Position numbers and translations under genes: made by a program. From Gammaproteobacteria bacterium (lineage in GTDB: Bacteria > Pseudomonadota > Gammaproteobacteria > JAADGQ01): a stretch of DNA of 64,000 nt. Shown piece by piece: positions 61,067-64,000 of this stretch. The stretch is from assembly GCA_021648145.1 (NCBI GenBank), contig JAKITI010000012.1, forward strand, positions 37,339-101,338, written 5' to 3'. Below the pieces are notes generated by a model. It ran no database searches and was not told where the DNA came from. It saw nothing but the letters and a program-made list of their open reading frames with translations. The first letter of the stretch is position 1. Each line of letters begins with the position of its first letter.

Positions 61067-62218
61067 ATGTTTTATCAGGAAGCGGTTGTTGGTGAATTAA
61101 TCAGGTTTAAAGGCGTTGAAAATGCAAACGCTGTTTTAGAATCTGTATTTGGTGATTTCAAAGTCCATTATTACAACTCAGGAACCGCCGCTCTGGCTTC
61201 GGCTGTATTGGCCGCTGTTCGTCGCAAAAAAGAGATTCATACACCAGAAGTTTTAATACCTGCGTATGCATGTCCTGATCTGGTAAGTGCCGTTGTTTAT
61301 GCGGGAGCACGTCCTGTGCTTGTTGATTTTCGTGAAGATCAACCTCGGATGGCGCTGGAAAAAATAGCTGAAAAAATTACTGTAAATAGTGTCGCAGTGA
61401 TTGCCGTTAATTTTTTGGGTATTCCGGAAGACCTTATTGCTATTCGGCAACTCACAAAAAAAAACAAGCTTCTTTTAATCGAAGATAGTGCGCAGGCATT
61501 TCGGGATCCAGGTGCGACCAATATTTGGTTGGGTGACTTGGTTGTATTGAGTTTTGGGCGTGGTAAACCTGTTAATTTGATGGGCGGTGGTGCAGTTTTA
61601 TGCCGAGATGATTCTCTTGACGATTATTTGGAACAGCCATTATTGACTGGAAAAAAATCAAAACGTGCTTTTTTGAAGCGAAAAATAAAAGTTTTACTTT
61701 ATAATCGGCTCATTAATCCGAAAGTCTATTGGTGGATTGAAAAAGCGCCCTTTTTGCAATTAGGTGAAACAAAATATAAAGAGCTTTTATTTATAGGGGG
61801 AATGGATTGGAATACGTTTTATGATTTGCCTGCAAACCTGATCGAATATAACGCTCGTGGCGCTGTTGTTGAAAATCGATACAGGCAACTCATGGCAACA
61901 TTTGATTGTAAAAGTGTGGTTGATGTTGTGGGGTTATGTGATTCTGACGGTGCTTCAAGGTTGCTACGTTATCCGTTACTACTTAAAGATCATGATGATA
62001 GAGAGCGTGTTTTGAACGCCTTGCATCAGTCTGGAGTGGGTGTTTCAAAAATGTACGATAAACCGTTACCAAAAATTGATGGCGTGGATATTTTCCTTGA
62101 AAAAAAAGGCGATTACCCTAATGCAACTTGCTTTGCAGATAGATTAATAACGCTTCCTGTTCACTCGTATGTGTGTGGTCGCTCATTGAATGCGATCAAG
62201 CGTATTTTTAAAAAATAG
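61067..62218 (+). CDS. DegT/DnrJ/EryC1-family aminotransferase
   Basis: The 383-residue PLP enzyme has YNSGTAALASAVLAAV, VLIPAYACPDLVSAVVYAG, LLLIEDSAQAF (the PLP-ring Asp) and the Schiff-base lysine Lys167 in SFGRGKPVNLMGGG. The family aminates keto-sugars for surface polysaccharides. The C-terminal half is more divergent than in typical WecE/ArnB proteins, so the substrate is open. It is translationally close to the GT2 gene before it. Confidence 0.85.
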   Translation: MFYQEAVVGELIRFKGVENANAVLESVFGDFKVHYYNSGTAALASAVLAAVRRKKEIHTPEVLIPAYACPDLVSAVVYAGARPVLVDFREDQPRMALEKIAEKITVNSVAVIAVNFLGIPEDLIAIRQLTKKNKLLLIEDSAQAFRDPGATNIWLGDLVVLSFGRGKPVNLMGGGAVLCRDDSLDDYLEQPLLTGKKSKRAFLKRKIKVLLYNRLINPKVYWWIEKAPFLQLGETKYKELLFIGGMDWNTFYDLPANLIEYNARGAVVENRYRQLMATFDCKSVVDVVGLCDSDGASRLLRYPLLLKDHDDRERVLNALHQSGVGVSKMYDKPLPKIDGVDIFLEKKGDYPNATCFADRLITLPVHSYVCGRSLNAIKRIFKK

Positions 62219-62224
62219 ATCTCT

Positions 62225-63361
62225 ATGCCTCATTCGAAAAAAATAATTAAAGTGATTCATATCGCATCTGGAGATTTATGGGCGGGTGCTGAAGTTCAGT
62301 TATACAATCTGGCAAAAGAACTGGATCAGTATTCTGATATTTCACTATCCGTGATTCTTTTAAATCATGGTTTACTCGAACAAAACTTACTTGAACAAAA
62401 TATAAGCGTAACTGTTTTTGATGAAACCAGGCTCAATACAGTTCAGATTTTATTTAAAATTATAAAGCAGGTTTATAGTCAGAAACCTGATCTGATACAC
62501 ACGCATCGATTTAAAGAAAATATCATTGGTTCTATAGCAACATTGCTTTCTTTGCGTACACTTTCTATTCGAACGTGTCACGGAGCACCAGAATTCACTT
62601 TCAATTTTTGGCAGATGCATAAAACTATTATGCAGCGGCTGGATGTGATGTGTGGTAAATATATACAAAAATGTGTGATCTCTGTTTCAGATGAACTGAC
62701 TCAAAAGTTACAGAAAATTTTTCATAAAAATAGCATTGTGACAATAGAGAATGGCATTGATATTGATGAGGTCGTAAAAAAATCGAAAGCAACTATAGAT
62801 GCGAATTTTTTTGATGATCGAATAAAAATAGCATTTGTGGGAAGGCTTGTACCTGTCAAACAAATTGATCTTTTCATAGAGATAGCTGCCCACCTGGTAA
62901 AAAAGGATCCATCGTTATATGAATTCTATATTTTTGGCGAGGGACCATTGCTTGATGACACAAAAAATCTCATATCACATTACAATATTGGAAATAATGT
63001 TTTTTTGATGGGTTTTAAACGAAATGTGTCAGCTTATCTTGCAAAATTAGATTTATTACTGATTACTTCCATGCATGAGGGTCTACCTATGACGCTGTTA
63101 GAGGCGCTTGCACTTAAAATTCCAGTGATTTCTACCGCCGTTGGTGGAATACCGGCAGCTTTAGGCACAGGTAAATTCGGTACAATTATTGATCCAGACA
63201 ACCCAAAACCAAAGTTCATAGAAGAGATCAATTATTTTGCGAACAACAGGACTCCTTTTATTTTCAAGTCAGAAGCAGGGCTTCAGTTTTTGCGGAGTAA
63301 GTTGTCATCAAGACACATGGCGGAGAAATATAGGGCAACATACAGTGCAGTGCTACGCTAA
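62225..63361 (+). CDS. Glycosyltransferase family 4
   Basis: The 378-residue protein starts KKIIKVIHIASGDLWAGAEVQ. It has VTIENGIDIDEV at the hinge, IKIAFVGRLVPVKQIDLFIEI in the C-terminal half and SMHEGLPMTLLEALALKIPVIS at the donor site. It follows the aminotransferase gene by six bases and is the last + strand gene of the polysaccharide region. It converges on the Ig-like gene with a 19-bp gap and no visible terminator hairpin. Confidence 0.88.
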   Translation: MPHSKKIIKVIHIASGDLWAGAEVQLYNLAKELDQYSDISLSVILLNHGLLEQNLLEQNISVTVFDETRLNTVQILFKIIKQVYSQKPDLIHTHRFKENIIGSIATLLSLRTLSIRTCHGAPEFTFNFWQMHKTIMQRLDVMCGKYIQKCVISVSDELTQKLQKIFHKNSIVTIENGIDIDEVVKKSKATIDANFFDDRIKIAFVGRLVPVKQIDLFIEIAAHLVKKDPSLYEFYIFGEGPLLDDTKNLISHYNIGNNVFLMGFKRNVSAYLAKLDLLLITSMHEGLPMTLLEALALKIPVISTAVGGIPAALGTGKFGTIIDPDNPKPKFIEEINYFANNRTPFIFKSEAGLQFLRSKLSSRHMAEKYRATYSAVLR

Positions 63362-63380
63362 TATTTCTCCTCCAAAAAGA

Positions 63381-64000
63381 TTAATCAACTTGTTTGTTAA
63401 CGCTCTTTGAGTATTCACTTTCATTACCAAGAGTATCAATAGCTGTCATTGAGAAAAAGTACTCAGGTAACTGTAAATTTTCAATCATGTAGGAATCAAT
63501 TCCTATTCCGAATTGTTCGGTTTTATTTTCATATTGTCTTGCTTTAGTCGGTCCGTAATAAATTCTATAACCGTCCAAATCGTTCAGTTCCGATCCGTCA
63601 GCATTTTTGGTCGGTGCAGTCCAGCTAATGGTTGCTGTTTTTATGCCTGCTTGCACAGAAAGAGTGAAGGGTTTCAGAGATCTTTTATTTCCAGCGTTAT
63701 CTGAGACAGAAATAGTCACTTCATATCGAGTAGGGCTAATATCATTGATTGTTGGTTGAGCCGATATTTCCCCTGTATTTTCATTGAAATTGAGCCAGTC
63801 AGGAGCACCCTCAATAGAAAACGTTAACTTATCTTTTTCAGGGTCATTAGTAGTGGGTTTGAAGGTGTACTTACGTGTGGCATAAAAAGTAGTTTTACTC
63901 GGTGTTCCACCGATTGTTGGTGGAAGGTTTTTCTTATTTACCATAATAGAAAAAGGTGTAGATGCTGTGAGTTTGCTGTTGTCTGATACAGAAAGGGTCA
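63381..64000 (-). CDS. Ig-like/FN3 repeat surface protein (5' part outside window)
   Basis: The minus-strand frame is open to the window edge, so the gene continues beyond base 64000; about 206 codons are visible. They show the end of one cadherin/Ig-like repeat (TLSVSDNSKLTASTPFSI), a full He_PIG-type repeat (NLPPTIGGTPSKTTFYA, PDWLNFNENTGEISAQPT) and a C-terminal FN3-like domain (ATISWTAPTKNADGSELNDL, GYRIYYGP). Such proteins are secreted adhesins or matrix components. No PEP-CTERM or other sorting signal is present at the C-terminus (it ends VNKQVD). Confidence 0.75.
   Translation of the reverse strand, partial: TLSVSDNSKLTASTPFSIMVNKKNLPPTIGGTPSKTTFYATRKYTFKPTTNDPEKDKLTFSIEGAPDWLNFNENTGEISAQPTINDISPTRYEVTISVSDNAGNKRSLKPFTLSVQAGIKTATISWTAPTKNADGSELNDLDGYRIYYGPTKARQYENKTEQFGIGIDSYMIENLQLPEYFFSMTAIDTLGNESEYSKSVNKQVD

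Overview
The window looks like a chromosomal segment of a moderately AT-rich gammaproteobacterium. The case rests on three things: a tolR-tolA-tolB-pal-cpoB operon followed by queE and queC, a homodimeric-type pyruvate dehydrogenase operon (aceE-aceF-lpdA), and an exosortase A (XrtA/EpsH) exopolysaccharide locus with PrsK, PrsR and PrsT. The genus cannot be named from the sequence. No rRNA, tRNA, CRISPR array or intact insertion sequence was found.

Layout. Bases 1-5088 hold the Tol-Pal envelope operon. It is interrupted between tolA and tolB by a shortened peptidoglycan amidase gene and a small lipoprotein gene. queE and queC (5110-6451) follow. A minus-strand operon of five tightly packed genes (14448 down to 6467) encodes an ExeA-like ATPase with an FHA domain, a vWA-TM-FHA protein, a small exported protein, a coiled-coil/TPR protein and a large TPR lipoprotein. 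It is the best candidate here for an undescribed envelope system. Next come a lipoprotein hydrolase, a GGDEF protein, aceE-aceF-lpdA, thyA (minus) and a SWIM/SNF2 helicase (14547-26209).

From 26276 to 41407 lies the core XrtA locus: initiating sugar transferase, PrsK/PrsR two-component pair, exosortase, PrsT, outer-membrane export protein, Wzz-type chain-length protein, tyrosine autokinase, outer-membrane beta-barrel protein, UDP-GlcNAc 2-epimerase and a polysaccharide deacetylase. Together these can start, extend, modify and export a polysaccharide and process PEP-CTERM proteins; no PEP-CTERM substrate was found in the window.

From 41422 to about 63361 is a more AT-rich accessory polysaccharide region: glycosyltransferases, two more deacetylases (one fused to a low-molecular-weight tyrosine phosphatase), a pyruvyl transferase homologue, an acyltransferase, an O-antigen-ligase-like protein, an ABC transporter, a jelly-roll exported protein, a B12/radical SAM enzyme, an ATP-grasp enzyme and a DegT aminotransferase. 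It shows turnover: a 207-bp MITE-like element with perfect terminal repeats and an exact 8-bp target duplication, a truncated fic gene, a vapBC pair and a C-terminal scrap of a second PIN toxin. The window ends inside a minus-strand gene for an Ig-like/FN3 repeat protein.
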